Shown piece by piece: positions 54,026 through 62,714 of a stretch of DNA of 64,000 bases. The stretch is taken from positions 248,001 through 312,000 of the forward strand of contig NZ_JAHEAG010000005.1 in the NCBI RefSeq assembly GCF_018596315.1. The letters are read 5' to 3'. The DNA is from Bradyrhizobium sp. SRL28 (GTDB lineage: Bacteria; Pseudomonadota; Alphaproteobacteria; Rhizobiales; Xanthobacteraceae). Numbering within the stretch: position 1 is the first letter of the stretch; the number at the start of each line of letters is the position of its first letter. The notes under the pieces were generated by a model that was not told the DNA's origin, ran no database searches, and was given only the letters and a program-made list of their open reading frames with translations. The position numbers and the translations under genes were made by a program.

Positions 54026-54727
54026 ATGATCGACCTGCATTACGCGCCGACGCCCAACGGCTGGAAAATTTCGATCATGCTGGAGGAACTCGGGCTTTCC
54101 TATCAGGTCATTCCGGTCAACATCCGTGCCGGCGAGCAGTTCAGGCCGGAATTTTTGGCGATCAGTCCGAATAATCGCATTCCGGCCATCGTGGACCACG
54201 CGCCGGCCGCTGGCGGCGAGCCGTTCTCGGTGTTCGAGACCGGGGCAATCCTGATCTATCTCGCCGACAAGACCGGGCGCTTTCTGCCGAAGGAAACGCG
54301 GGCACGCTCCCGCGTCATGGAATGGCTGATGTGGCAGATGAGTGGGCTCGGGCCCATGCTCGGCCAGCACGGCCATTTCGCGCTCTATGCGGCGGAGAAG
54401 ATTCCATACGCCATCGAGCGCTACCGCGACGAGGCGGCGCGGCTCTACCGCGTGCTCGATACGCAGCTTGGCAAGACCGGCGCGTATGTCGCCGGGGATT
54501 ACTCGATTGCCGACATCGCCTGCTTTCCCTGGACGATGACCCACAAGGCGCAGGGTTTTACGCTCGATGACTATCCGAACGTCAAGCGCTGGTACGCGGA
54601 GGTGCGAGCGCGGTCGCAGGTGCAGGCCGGGTTGGCAATCGGGAAGTTTGTGAAGGAGCCGTTCGACGAGGAGGCGCGGCGGAATATGTTCGGGCAGAAA
54701 GCGAAGGAGATGGCGGGGAAAGGGTAG
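54026..54727 (+). CDS. Glutathione S-transferase (Nu/YghU-like)
   Basis: A 233-residue GST. It has MIDLHYAPTPNGWKISIMLEELGLSYQVIPVNI (the T-P-N-G-x-K opening is typical of the YfcG/YghU group), SPNNRIPAIVDH, the E-T-G-A-I glutathione site in SVFETGAILIYLADKTG and AGDYSIADIACFPWT. GGGGAG precedes the ATG. It can be disulfide reductase- or transferase-active; the substrate is unknown. Confidence 0.92.
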   Translation: MIDLHYAPTPNGWKISIMLEELGLSYQVIPVNIRAGEQFRPEFLAISPNNRIPAIVDHAPAAGGEPFSVFETGAILIYLADKTGRFLPKETRARSRVMEWLMWQMSGLGPMLGQHGHFALYAAEKIPYAIERYRDEAARLYRVLDTQLGKTGAYVAGDYSIADIACFPWTMTHKAQGFTLDDYPNVKRWYAEVRARSQVQAGLAIGKFVKEPFDEEARRNMFGQKAKEMAGKG

Positions 54728-54740
54728 GGCTTCCGCTACG

Positions 54741-54826
54741 CCGTCATTGCGAGGAGCGAAGCGACGAAGCAATCCATACCTTTCGTGCGGCAAGATCGAT
54801 TGCTTCGCTTCGCTCGCAATGACGGG
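54741..54826. repeat. Palindromic intergenic repeat, family A copy 3
   Basis: GTCATTGCGAGGAGCGAAGC..GCTTCGCTTCGCTCGCAATGAC, closely like copy 1 at 247. Confidence 0.9.
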
Positions 54827-54873
54827 GGAAACATCTGACAGCAATAATACAAATCGGAATGAGGGAAACACCC

Positions 54874-55482
54874 ATGATCGAATTCTTCTTCGACTGCTCC
54901 AGTCCCTGGACCTATCTCGCCTTCCACAACATCCAGCCGCTCGCCAAAGAGCTCGGCGTCGAGATCACCTGGCGGCCGATCCTGGTCGGCGGCATCTTTA
55001 ATACCGTCAACCCGAGCGTCTACGCGCAGCGCGAGACGCCGGTGCCGTTGAAGGCGCGCTACATGAAGAAGGATCTCGCCGACTGGGCGCGCTCCGCTGG
55101 CCTTGCGATCAAGATGCCGCCGACGGTATTTCCGGTGAACAGCGTGAAAGCGATGCGTGGCTGCATCTGGCTCGGTCAGGACATGGTGCCGTTCGCCACC
55201 GCGGTTTTTGAGGCCTATTGGGGCAACGACAAGGACATCTCGCAGGATTCGGTGCTGACCGAGATCTGCAAGACGGTCGGCGTCGATCACGTCAAATTCT
55301 TTGAGGGCATCGGCCAGCAGGCGATCAAGGACCAGCTCAAGGCCAACACGGATGAGGTGATGGCGCGCGGCGGCTTTGGTTCGCCGACGATCTATGTCGA
55401 CAAGACCGACATGTATTTCGGCAACGACCGGATGCCGCTGATCCGTGAAGCGCTGGAGCGCGTGAAGGCGCGGGCCGCCTGA
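54874..55482 (+). CDS. DsbA-fold protein, 2-hydroxychromene-2-carboxylate isomerase family
   Basis: A 202-residue thioredoxin-like protein of the HCCA isomerase / kappa-GST family. It opens MIEFFFDCSSPWTYLAFHNIQPLA, where the S in the S-P-W motif is the family's active-site serine. It continues with WRPILVGGIFNTVN, FPVNSVKAMRGCIWL, and ARGGFGSPTIYVDKTDMYFGNDRMPLI. It uses glutathione to isomerise an aromatic breakdown intermediate in known members. Its stop overlaps the start of the quinone oxidoreductase gene by one base. Confidence 0.92.
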   Translation: MIEFFFDCSSPWTYLAFHNIQPLAKELGVEITWRPILVGGIFNTVNPSVYAQRETPVPLKARYMKKDLADWARSAGLAIKMPPTVFPVNSVKAMRGCIWLGQDMVPFATAVFEAYWGNDKDISQDSVLTEICKTVGVDHVKFFEGIGQQAIKDQLKANTDEVMARGGFGSPTIYVDKTDMYFGNDRMPLIREALERVKARAA

Positions 55483-56456
55483 TGCCGAAGGCTGTCATCT
55501 GCCGCGAGCTTGGTCCGCCCGAGAACCTGCGCCTGGAAACGTTTGACGCCGCGCCGCTGGCGCCGGGGCAGGTGCGCGTCGCCATCCGCGCCGCCGGGTT
55601 GAATTTCCCCGACGTTCTGATGGCGGCGGGCGAGTATCAGCTCAAGCCACCGCTGCCGTTTACGCCAGGCATGGAAGCGGCTGGCGACGTCGTCGAGGTC
55701 AATGCGGCCGAAGGCGTCGCGGTTGGCGACCGCGTGATCGTCAAGATGCGGCATGGCGCCTATTCCGATGAAGCGGTCGCCACGCCGTCGCAGCTCGTAA
55801 GACTGCCGTCGAATTTCGACTATGCCGAGGGCGCGACGTTCCTGGCCGGCCACGGCACCGCCTATCACGCGCTGATCGATCGCGGCCGGCTTCAACCGGG
55901 CGAGGTGCTGCTGGTGCACGGCGCGGGCGGGGGCGTCGGGCTCGCCGCCGTCGAGATCGGCAAGATGCTGGGCGCCACCGTGATCGCCACCGCATCGAGT
56001 GATGAGAAGCTTGCGATTGCGAAGGCAAGGGGCGCCGATCATCTCGTGCGCTACGACCGCGAGCCGTTCCGCGATGCCGTCAAGCGCATCACCGACGGGC
56101 AGGGCGCGGACGTGGTGTTCGATCCCGTCGGCGGCGAAGTGTTCGAGAACTCGATGCGCTGCATCAACTGGGGTGCACGGCTGCTGGTCATCGGCTTCAC
56201 CGGCGGTATCGGCCTTGCGAAGACCAATCTCCTGATGATCAAGGGCGCGAGCGTACTCGGCGTCCGCGCCGGCGAAGCGGTGCGGAGAAATCCCGTGCTC
56301 GGCGAGGTCAGGATCAAGGCGCTGACGGAATGGGCGGAAGCGGGGAAAATCCGCCCCAATGTCTCGCACCGGCTGCCGTTGGAAGATTACGCGAAAGCGA
56401 TGCGGCTGCTGATCGACCGCAAGGCGATCGGGCGGGTGGCGTTGACGATGGAGTGA
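55482..56456 (+). CDS. NADPH:quinone oxidoreductase family (MDR) protein
   Basis: A 324-residue medium-chain reductase. It opens MPKAVICRELGPPENLRLE, has VAIRAAGLNFPDVLMAAGEYQLKPPLPFTPGMEAAGDVVEV, NADPH-binding LVHGAGGGVGLAAVEIGKMLGATVIATASSDEKL and a C-terminal SHRLPLEDYAKAMRLLIDRKAIGRVAL. No zinc-binding cysteine cluster is present, as in QOR enzymes. It is translationally coupled to the upstream isomerase, and both may serve breakdown of the same compound. Confidence 0.92.
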   Translation: MPKAVICRELGPPENLRLETFDAAPLAPGQVRVAIRAAGLNFPDVLMAAGEYQLKPPLPFTPGMEAAGDVVEVNAAEGVAVGDRVIVKMRHGAYSDEAVATPSQLVRLPSNFDYAEGATFLAGHGTAYHALIDRGRLQPGEVLLVHGAGGGVGLAAVEIGKMLGATVIATASSDEKLAIAKARGADHLVRYDREPFRDAVKRITDGQGADVVFDPVGGEVFENSMRCINWGARLLVIGFTGGIGLAKTNLLMIKGASVLGVRAGEAVRRNPVLGEVRIKALTEWAEAGKIRPNVSHRLPLEDYAKAMRLLIDRKAIGRVALTME

Positions 56457-56460
56457 TGCC

Positions 56461-56540
56461 GTAGGGTGGGCAAAGGAGCGTTAGCGACATCGTCGAGCGC
56501 GCCGCGAGATGGTGGGCACGCTTTGCTTTGCCCACCCTAC
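56461..56540. repeat. Palindromic intergenic repeat, family C copy 4
   Basis: GTAGGGTGGGCAAAGG..GCTTTGCCCACCCTAC with a shortened centre, directly after the oxidoreductase stop. Confidence 0.9.
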
Positions 56541-56554
56541 GATTCTAACCCACC

Positions 56555-57232
56555 CTATGGTTTTACGAACGTCCCATCCTGCAGGAACGCAATCGTCTGC
56601 GCGACCGCGACACTGTTTCGCACCAGCCACGGATGCGCTGTGTCGACCACGACATGGTCCGCCATGCCATCGATCATGGTTTTTTCCACCGATACCCGGC
56701 CGTCATGCGGCTTCGGCAGCATCGAGCCGGCCAGGGGATCGATCGAGCGGTTTCCCGCGACGATGCCGACCGGATAATCCAGCGGCGGAAGCAGCGCATT
56801 GATCGCATCGTCCCGCTGTGTGCCGAGCTGCTGTCCGGCGGGTCCGAAGAAGGCGCGGTAGGCGCCGAAGTTCTTCAGCCGGTCGGCGATTTCGCTGCCG
56901 CTGTTCGGCGTGCCCAGCATCACAACGCGGCCGAGGCGCTTGGGCCGATGCCTGCCGATGTAGACGCGGGCCAGGAGGCCCCCCATGGAATGGCAGACGA
57001 AATGGACGGAGCCATCGATGCCATCGGCAAAACGCTGGATGGAGGGATGGATATCCTCCGCCAGCGCTTCCAGCGCCTTCCGGCGGCTCGCATAGTCCTG
57101 ATTGAGGGCGGCGAAGCCAGCGTCTTCCAGCGCCGTCTGCATTTTTCGAAACGATCGCGCCGTCCTGCTGATGCCATGCAGCAGGACGACGCCGTCTTGC
57201 GTCGCGTTGGCCGATGCGGGCCGGCCGCTCAC
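56555..57232 (-). CDS. Alpha/beta hydrolase (lipase/PGAP1-like)
   Basis: A 225-residue hydrolase. It has GVVLLHGISRTARSFRKM (oxyanion), the nucleophile in FVCHSMGGLLARVYI (C-H-S-M-G-G), VMLGTPNSGSEIADRL, and a late His in DHVVVDTAHPWLVRN. No signal peptide. It overlaps the upstream enoyl-CoA hydratase gene by four bases, so the two are translated together. The substrate is unknown. Confidence 0.9.
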   Translation of the reverse strand: MSGRPASANATQDGVVLLHGISRTARSFRKMQTALEDAGFAALNQDYASRRKALEALAEDIHPSIQRFADGIDGSVHFVCHSMGGLLARVYIGRHRPKRLGRVVMLGTPNSGSEIADRLKNFGAYRAFFGPAGQQLGTQRDDAINALLPPLDYPVGIVAGNRSIDPLAGSMLPKPHDGRVSVEKTMIDGMADHVVVDTAHPWLVRNSVAVAQTIAFLQDGTFVKP

Positions 57233-58119
57233 TTATACTCGCGCTCCTGCCACCACGGGAAATAATCAGGCATGTCGCTGGAAACCTTGTTCTTGAATTC
57301 GGCCGGGCGCTTTTCCAGGAACGAGACCACGCCTTCCTTGACGTCTTCGCTTCGCCCGCGGGCGTAGATGCCGCGGCTGTCGACCTTGTGGGCTTCCATC
57401 GGATCGTCGGCGCCCATCATGCGCCACATCATCTGCCGGATCAGCGCCACCGACACCGGCGCGGTCTTGGCCGCGAATTCCTTGGCGAGCGCGCGGGCGG
57501 TCGGCAGCAAATCGTCCGGCGGCACCACCTTGCTGACGAGGCGGCCGGCCAGCGCTTCCTGCGCCGGGAAGACCCGGCCCGAATAGCACCATTCCAGTGC
57601 CTGCGAGATGCCGACGATACGCGGCAGGAACCAGCTCGAGGCGGCTTCCGGTACGATGCCGCGTTGGGAGAATACGAAACCGAAGCGGGCGGCGTCCGAG
57701 GCAATGCGGATGTCCATCGCAAGCTGCATGGTGACGCCGATGCCGACCGCCGGGCCGTTCACCGCCGCGATCACGGGTTTCAAGCACTTGAAGATCCGCA
57801 GCGTCACCTGGCCGCCGCCGTCGCGCACCATGGGATCGCTGTAGTCGACCGCGCCGCTGGCCAGCCGCTTCACCGGCCCGCGCCGGGCATCGCGGTCGAA
57901 GGTATTGGCGCCGGAGGAGAGGTCGGCGCCGGCGCAGAATCCGCGGCCCGCGCCGGTCACGATGATGGCGCGAACATTGTCGTCCTTGTCGGCGGCGTCG
58001 AAGGCGTCGATCAGTTCCTGCTGCATGGTGCCGTTGAAGGCGTTGAGCTTGTCGGGCCGGTTCAGCGTGATGGTGAGAATCTGATCGTCGACCTCGTACT
58101 TGATGGTCTCATACGCCAT
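57229..58119 (-). CDS. Enoyl-CoA hydratase/isomerase (crotonase) family protein
   Basis: A 296-residue crotonase. It has YEVDDQILTITLNRPDKLNAFNGTM, the first oxyanion segment GRGFCAGADLSSGANTF, PVIAAVNGPAVGIGVTMQLAMDIRIAS, and the catalytic region FSQRGIVPEAASSWFLPRIVGISQALEW where the second Glu is kept. The usual first Glu of hydratases is not obvious in PAVGIGVTMQLAMD, so isomerase or other crotonase activity is equally possible. First of a two-gene operon with the hydrolase. Confidence 0.92.
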   Translation of the reverse strand: MAYETIKYEVDDQILTITLNRPDKLNAFNGTMQQELIDAFDAADKDDNVRAIIVTGAGRGFCAGADLSSGANTFDRDARRGPVKRLASGAVDYSDPMVRDGGGQVTLRIFKCLKPVIAAVNGPAVGIGVTMQLAMDIRIASDAARFGFVFSQRGIVPEAASSWFLPRIVGISQALEWCYSGRVFPAQEALAGRLVSKVVPPDDLLPTARALAKEFAAKTAPVSVALIRQMMWRMMGADDPMEAHKVDSRGIYARGRSEDVKEGVVSFLEKRPAEFKNKVSSDMPDYFPWWQEREYK

Positions 58120-58173
58120 GGGGTGTGTTTCCTCTCGATTGTTCGCTTTTGTCTAGCCTAGCTCAAGAACGTC

Positions 58174-58260
58174 GTCATGCCCGGGCTTGGCCCGGGCATC
58201 CACGTCCTTTCCTTCGGCAGAGTAAGAGCGTGGATGGCCGGGACAAGCCCGGCCATGACG
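58174..58260. repeat. Palindromic intergenic repeat, family E copy 2
   Basis: GTCATGCCCGGGCTTGGCCCGGGCATCCACGTCCTTTCC..GAGCGTGGATGGCCGGGACAAGCCCGGCCATGACG. Shorter form of the copy at 47861. Confidence 0.85.
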
Positions 58261-58276
58261 GGGCCAAGTGCCCCCG

Positions 58277-59698
58277 TCACTTCTTCGGCGGCGAGGGCCA
58301 CGGCCGCTGCGGGCCGCGCAGGCCTTCGAACGCCTTGGCCATGCCGAGCACGCCGAGATCGTCGAAGCGGCGGCCGACGATCTGCACGCCGATCGGAAAG
58401 CCCTTCGCGTCGTAATCGCCATTGATCGAGATCGCGGGATTTTCAGCCATATTCCACGGCACGGTATAGGCAATGTGCTCGAACGGCTTGTCCGGATCGT
58501 TGATCGGGGCAGCGAATTCGGCCGGGAAGTTCACGACCGGCGACACCGGCGAAACCACGTAGTCGAGATCGCAGAACAGTTTTGCAGCCGCGGCGCGGAT
58601 CGCCATCGTGGCGTTGAACCCCCTGACGACGTCGACGCCGGAAAGGCGTGCGGCGGCTTCGGCCCATTTGTGGATATAAGGCAGCGTCTTGCCGCGTTCC
58701 TCGGGCGAAAGTTTTGAGAGATCGTCCCACATCCGCGCGCGCCAGAAATTGTCGAGTCCGTCGAGCATCTCGCGCGTCAGGATGCCATCGACCTCGGTCA
58801 CGACGGCGCCGGCGGATTCAAACGCCTTGGCCGCCTTGATCGCAACATTTCGCACGTCGCTTTCCAGCGGCTGGCCGGCGCCGGGATCGAGCATCAGGCC
58901 GATGCGCAGCTTTCGCGGCGACTTGTCGTGCGCCTTCCAGTTGATGCTGTCCGCCGGCAGGCTCGTGCCGTCGCGGCGGTCCGGTTTCGCCAACACGCAC
59001 ATCATCAGCGCCGCGTCGTCGACGGTACGGGTCATCGGCCCGGCGACGCGGCCGACATAGGGCGGATCGACTGGAATGCGTCCAAAACTCGGCTTCAGCG
59101 CGACCAGCCCGCACCACGAGGCCGGCAGCCGCACCGAGCCGCCGATGTCGGTGCCGAGATGCAGCGGGCCGTAACCGGCCGCGCCTGCCGCACCTGCGCC
59201 GGAGGAGGAGCCGCCGGCATTTTTGCTGAGGTCCCACGGATTGCGGGTGAGGGGATGGAAACTGGAGAGGCCTGACGACAGCATGCCGTAATCCGGCATC
59301 GTCGTCTTGGCGAAGATGATCGCGCCGGATTCGCGCAACCGTGCGGCGGGCGGCGCGTCTTTCTCCGCCGGCACCAGCCTGACACTGGCAGCGCCCAGCG
59401 GGATCGGCTGGCCCTTGGTGGCGATATTGTCCTTGATGGTGAGGGGCACGCCGTCGAGCGCGCCTGCGGGCTCGCCTCTCTGCCAGCGGTCGGTCGAGGC
59501 CTTCGCGGCAGCGCGCGCGCTGTCCGGATCGAACAGATAGAGCGCCTTGATGTGCGGCTCCCACGCCGCGACATGCTCAATCACTTCGTCCAGCACTTCC
59601 GATGGCGAGAACTGCCTGGCGCGATAGCCGGCGATCAGGTCGACAGCGGAAAGGTCATGCAGCGAGGTGATCTCTTCTTCGGCGGCTGGTTTATGCAT
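58277..59698 (-). CDS. Amidase (amidase signature family)
   Basis: A 473-residue amidase. The catalytic Ser-cisSer-Lys triad is visible: Lys in PLTIKDNIATKGQP, Ser in NAGGSSSGAGAAGAAGYGPLHLGTDIGGSVRLPAS. Other family blocks are CGLVALKPSFGRIP and GPMTRTVDDAALMM, and the C-terminal IGVQIVGRRFDDLGVL. It hydrolyses an amide to a carboxylate and ammonia; the substrate is unknown. It overlaps the M20 gene upstream by eight bases, showing co-translation with it. Confidence 0.94.
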   Translation of the reverse strand: MHKPAAEEEITSLHDLSAVDLIAGYRARQFSPSEVLDEVIEHVAAWEPHIKALYLFDPDSARAAAKASTDRWQRGEPAGALDGVPLTIKDNIATKGQPIPLGAASVRLVPAEKDAPPAARLRESGAIIFAKTTMPDYGMLSSGLSSFHPLTRNPWDLSKNAGGSSSGAGAAGAAGYGPLHLGTDIGGSVRLPASWCGLVALKPSFGRIPVDPPYVGRVAGPMTRTVDDAALMMCVLAKPDRRDGTSLPADSINWKAHDKSPRKLRIGLMLDPGAGQPLESDVRNVAIKAAKAFESAGAVVTEVDGILTREMLDGLDNFWRARMWDDLSKLSPEERGKTLPYIHKWAEAAARLSGVDVVRGFNATMAIRAAAAKLFCDLDYVVSPVSPVVNFPAEFAAPINDPDKPFEHIAYTVPWNMAENPAISINGDYDAKGFPIGVQIVGRRFDDLGVLGMAKAFEGLRGPQRPWPSPPKK

Positions 59699-60863
59699 GC
59701 GAACCTACCGGCAAACGGGTTTCGATGATGCGGGCGAACATGCTGGCACCGATCGGCAGGATCTTGTCGTCGAGGACATAGCCGGGATTGTGCACCGGCA
59801 CCGAACCGTCATGGCCGATCCAGAAATAGGCGCCAGGCACCACCTGCATCATGTCGGCGAAATCCTCGCTGCCCATCTTCGGCGTGGCACGCGTGAGGAC
59901 GTTGGAGGGATCGACCACGGTCTTCGCCACCTCCTCAACCACCCTGGACTGTTCTTCCTCGTTGACCAGCACGCTGAAACCATCGCGGATATCGACGGAT
60001 ATTTCGCACTGGAAGGTCGCGGCAATGCCGGCGCTGATCGCGCGCATGCGTTCACGGATCAGCGCGCGCACGCCGTCGTCGAACGCGCGCACCGTGCCGC
60101 ACAGCTTGGCGTCGCCGGGGATTACATTATAGGCGGAGCCCGCGTGAATCTGGGTGATCGACAGCACCGCCGCCTTCAAGGGATCGACGTTGCGGCTGAC
60201 GATCGTCTGCAGCGCCTGCGCCAGCGTGGTTGCGATCATCACCGCGTCCTTGGAGCGTTCCGGCATCGCGCCATGCGCGCCGTAGCCCTGGATGTTGATG
60301 TCGAAGAAATCGGCGCCGGCCATCGCCGGTCCTGGAAGGATCGCGATCTCGCCGTGGTTGAGGTCGGGCGCGTTGTGCAGGCCGTAGACCTCGTCGCAGG
60401 GAAATTTCTGGAACAGGCCGTCCTTGATCATGGCGCGTGCACCGCCCAGGCCTTCCTCGGCGGGCTGGAAGATGAAATGCACGGTGCCATCGAAATTCTT
60501 GGTCTCGGCCAGATAGCGCGCGGTGCCGAGCAGCATCGTGGTGTGGCCGTCATGACCGCAACCGTGAAAGCGGCCGGGAATCGTCGAGCGCCATTTCAGG
60601 TTGGTGTTTTCCTCCATCGGCAAGGCGTCCATGTCGGCGCGCAAGCCGATGCGCTTGCCGCCATTGCCCTTGCCCTTGAGCACGCCGATCACGCCGGTGC
60701 CGCCGAGGCCGCGATGCACCTCGATGCCCCATCCCTTCAGCTTCTCCGCGACGATGCCGGAGGTGCGCACTTCCTCGAAGCCGATCTCGGGATGGGCATG
60801 CAGATCGCGTCTGATTGCGGTGAGTTCCTCGGCATAGCCGTCGATGCGTTCGATGGTGGGCAT
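59691..60863 (-). CDS. M20 family amidohydrolase (hippurate hydrolase-like)
   Basis: A 390-residue M20D amidohydrolase. The metal site includes RADMDALPMEE, HGCGHDGHTTMLLGTARYL and QPAEEGLGGARAMI, with a late His in GSEDFADMMQVVPGAYFWIGH. All dimetal ligands are present. It cleaves N-acyl amino acids or similar amides in the cytosol. It sits between the M81 gene (five bases upstream) and the amidase, as part of a three-gene catabolic operon. Confidence 0.94.
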   Translation of the reverse strand: MPTIERIDGYAEELTAIRRDLHAHPEIGFEEVRTSGIVAEKLKGWGIEVHRGLGGTGVIGVLKGKGNGGKRIGLRADMDALPMEENTNLKWRSTIPGRFHGCGHDGHTTMLLGTARYLAETKNFDGTVHFIFQPAEEGLGGARAMIKDGLFQKFPCDEVYGLHNAPDLNHGEIAILPGPAMAGADFFDINIQGYGAHGAMPERSKDAVMIATTLAQALQTIVSRNVDPLKAAVLSITQIHAGSAYNVIPGDAKLCGTVRAFDDGVRALIRERMRAISAGIAATFQCEISVDIRDGFSVLVNEEEQSRVVEEVAKTVVDPSNVLTRATPKMGSEDFADMMQVVPGAYFWIGHDGSVPVHNPGYVLDDKILPIGASMFARIIETRLPVGSHA

Positions 60864-60868
60864 GTCTG

Positions 60869-62401
60869 TTATCCCGTGACTGGAGAGGTTGAGCGAGATT
60901 GAGCTGAAGGGGTGAAGGCAGGGCCGTTCGGCTTGATGCGGATGCCCGGGCGCAGCCGTGTCCAGGGGAGTGCTGCCGTATCGGCCGGCATCGCGCCGGG
61001 CGCGGCGCAGATCAGGAGCTTTTCGGCGATCGGTTCGAAATCGGCGCGGAAATGCACCGAGCTCTTGTTGACCAGGATTTTCTGTTCGGTCGGCTCGATG
61101 CCGACATAGCGGTACATCGACTGGTCCGCGAGCTGCGCCTTGTAGGAGCCGACGACCACACGGACGTCGCCGATGCGCAGGCAGGCCGACGGTCCCATAT
61201 CCATGTCGCGTCCGCGATAATAGGGGCCGGACGCCACGAATTTGCCGTCGGACAGTTTTTCGACGACGAAAGTTTCCCTGTATGGCGCATCGCCTGATAT
61301 GCCGGACTTGCCGCCGAGATCCAGCGTGACCGTGGCGCCGATTCCGGCTGCATGCGCGACGCTGGCCGATTGCGGATCGTAGATCACGCCGGTGGCACCG
61401 GAGGCCTTGTTGCGCACCAGCGCGCGCAGCATGCCCGTGGTGTCGGAATCGCCGCCGGCGCCGGGATTGTCCTGGGTGTCGGCGATGACGATCGGCTTAC
61501 TTGCCGATTTCGCCAGCTCCATTGCCAGGCGCACGCCGTCATCGGGCGAATAGATGCGGCCGTCGAAATCGTCTTCGTGGCTCTCGACCAGCGCCACCAG
61601 TTTGTCGGCTGCGGCATCCGCATCGGCCTGCGTCCGGCCATAGGCAAACACGCTCGGCCCGCAATCCCTGAAGTCCGCCGCCGGGAAACCCGGCGCAAAG
61701 GACAGTGTCGGCACCGCGTCGTTTTCGAGCGCCGCGAGCTTTTCATAAATGCCCTTGGTCGGCTGGTCGTTGGTGCACTGCCAGGAGATCGGGATCAGGA
61801 ACGGCAATTGCCGGAACGCTTTTGCAAAACGCTGCCCCGTCTTCAGCATCAGCGCGAGGTGTCTTGCACAGGCGCGGCCGGTGTCGGCCATGTCGATGTG
61901 GGGGTAGGTGCGGTAGGCAATGAGTGCATCTGCATGCTCCATCATCTCGGGCGAGACATTGGCATGGAGGTCGAGGCTCACGACCAGCGGCAGGTCCTTG
62001 CCGATCACCTTGCGGACGCGGGCAAGCGTTTCGCCTTCACCGTCGTCGTAATGTTCGGTCACCATGGCGCCGTGCAGATCGAGATAGACGGCATCGATCG
62101 GCCCAGCCGCAGCGATGCCGTCGACCATCTCCTTCATGACGCGTTCGAAGGCATCGTTGGTGACATGCGCCGAAGGGACCGCGGCCGCTGAGATCGTCGG
62201 GACCAGCTCCCAGCCATTGGCTTCGGCCGCCTCGACGAAGCCGGCCAGGCCGACATTGATGTTGCGCATCACCTTGAGCACGTCGGCGCCGTGCGCCATC
62301 GACGGCCAGCCGCCGCCATGGACGAAATCGTCATAGGTCGCCTTGGTCGGCGCGAACGTATTGGTCTCGTGCAGAAAGGCGCCAACGGCGATGCGGGTCA
62401 T
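60869..62401 (-). CDS. M81 family metallopeptidase (MlrC-like)
   Basis: A 510-residue enzyme of the MlrC (microcystinase C) family. It has AVGAFLHETNTFAPTKATYDDF with the first metal ligands, YLDLHGAMVTEHYDDGEGETLARVRKVIG, VSLDLHANVSPEMMEHADALIAYRTYPHIDMADTG and IVIADTQDNPGAGGDSDTTGMLRAL. These metal sites are typical. MlrC itself ends cleavage of linearised microcystin, but most homologues act on other peptides or amides. Upstream gene of the M81-M20-amidase operon. Confidence 0.92.
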   Translation of the reverse strand: MTRIAVGAFLHETNTFAPTKATYDDFVHGGGWPSMAHGADVLKVMRNINVGLAGFVEAAEANGWELVPTISAAAVPSAHVTNDAFERVMKEMVDGIAAAGPIDAVYLDLHGAMVTEHYDDGEGETLARVRKVIGKDLPLVVSLDLHANVSPEMMEHADALIAYRTYPHIDMADTGRACARHLALMLKTGQRFAKAFRQLPFLIPISWQCTNDQPTKGIYEKLAALENDAVPTLSFAPGFPAADFRDCGPSVFAYGRTQADADAAADKLVALVESHEDDFDGRIYSPDDGVRLAMELAKSASKPIVIADTQDNPGAGGDSDTTGMLRALVRNKASGATGVIYDPQSASVAHAAGIGATVTLDLGGKSGISGDAPYRETFVVEKLSDGKFVASGPYYRGRDMDMGPSACLRIGDVRVVVGSYKAQLADQSMYRYVGIEPTEQKILVNKSSVHFRADFEPIAEKLLICAAPGAMPADTAALPWTRLRPGIRIKPNGPAFTPSAQSRSTSPVTG

Positions 62402-62714
62402 TAAGTGTCTCGGCCAATGCTTTTCGTTGGGGGGACGTTAAGCGCGTCATCGTGGCAAGCGCAAGCCGGGGAGCAATCCCGTTTTGCATGCCGCCCCACC
62501 GTCATTGCCTGCGACAACGCGAAGCGTTTGCGCAAGGAAGCGACTTGTCCGCCGTAGCTTTAGCGAAGGCGGTAGCAATCCATCGCGCGTTTTGCGGAGA
62601 CATGGACTGCTTCGTCGCTTCGCTCCTCGCAATGACGGGAGGGGGCGTGGCTGCTTCGCCAACATCGAAACCGGGAACGCATTAGCGAAATCGCAGCCGT
62701 ATCCTGCTTACCGC
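62402..62714. other. Intergenic region with family A repeat
   Basis: 313 bases between two peptidase genes. It is mostly filled by a family A repeat (62501-62639). The remainder on both sides shows no supported gene or signal. Confidence 0.5.
62501..62639. repeat. Palindromic repeat family A copy 4, with a second repeat inserted
   Basis: GTCATTGCCTGCGACAACGCGAAGCG.. and ..GCTTCGCTCCTCGCAATGAC at the ends. A different unit, TTGTCCGCCGTAGCTTTAGCGAAGGCGG, sits in the left arm where the other copies have AGCGACGAAGC. Confidence 0.8.
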
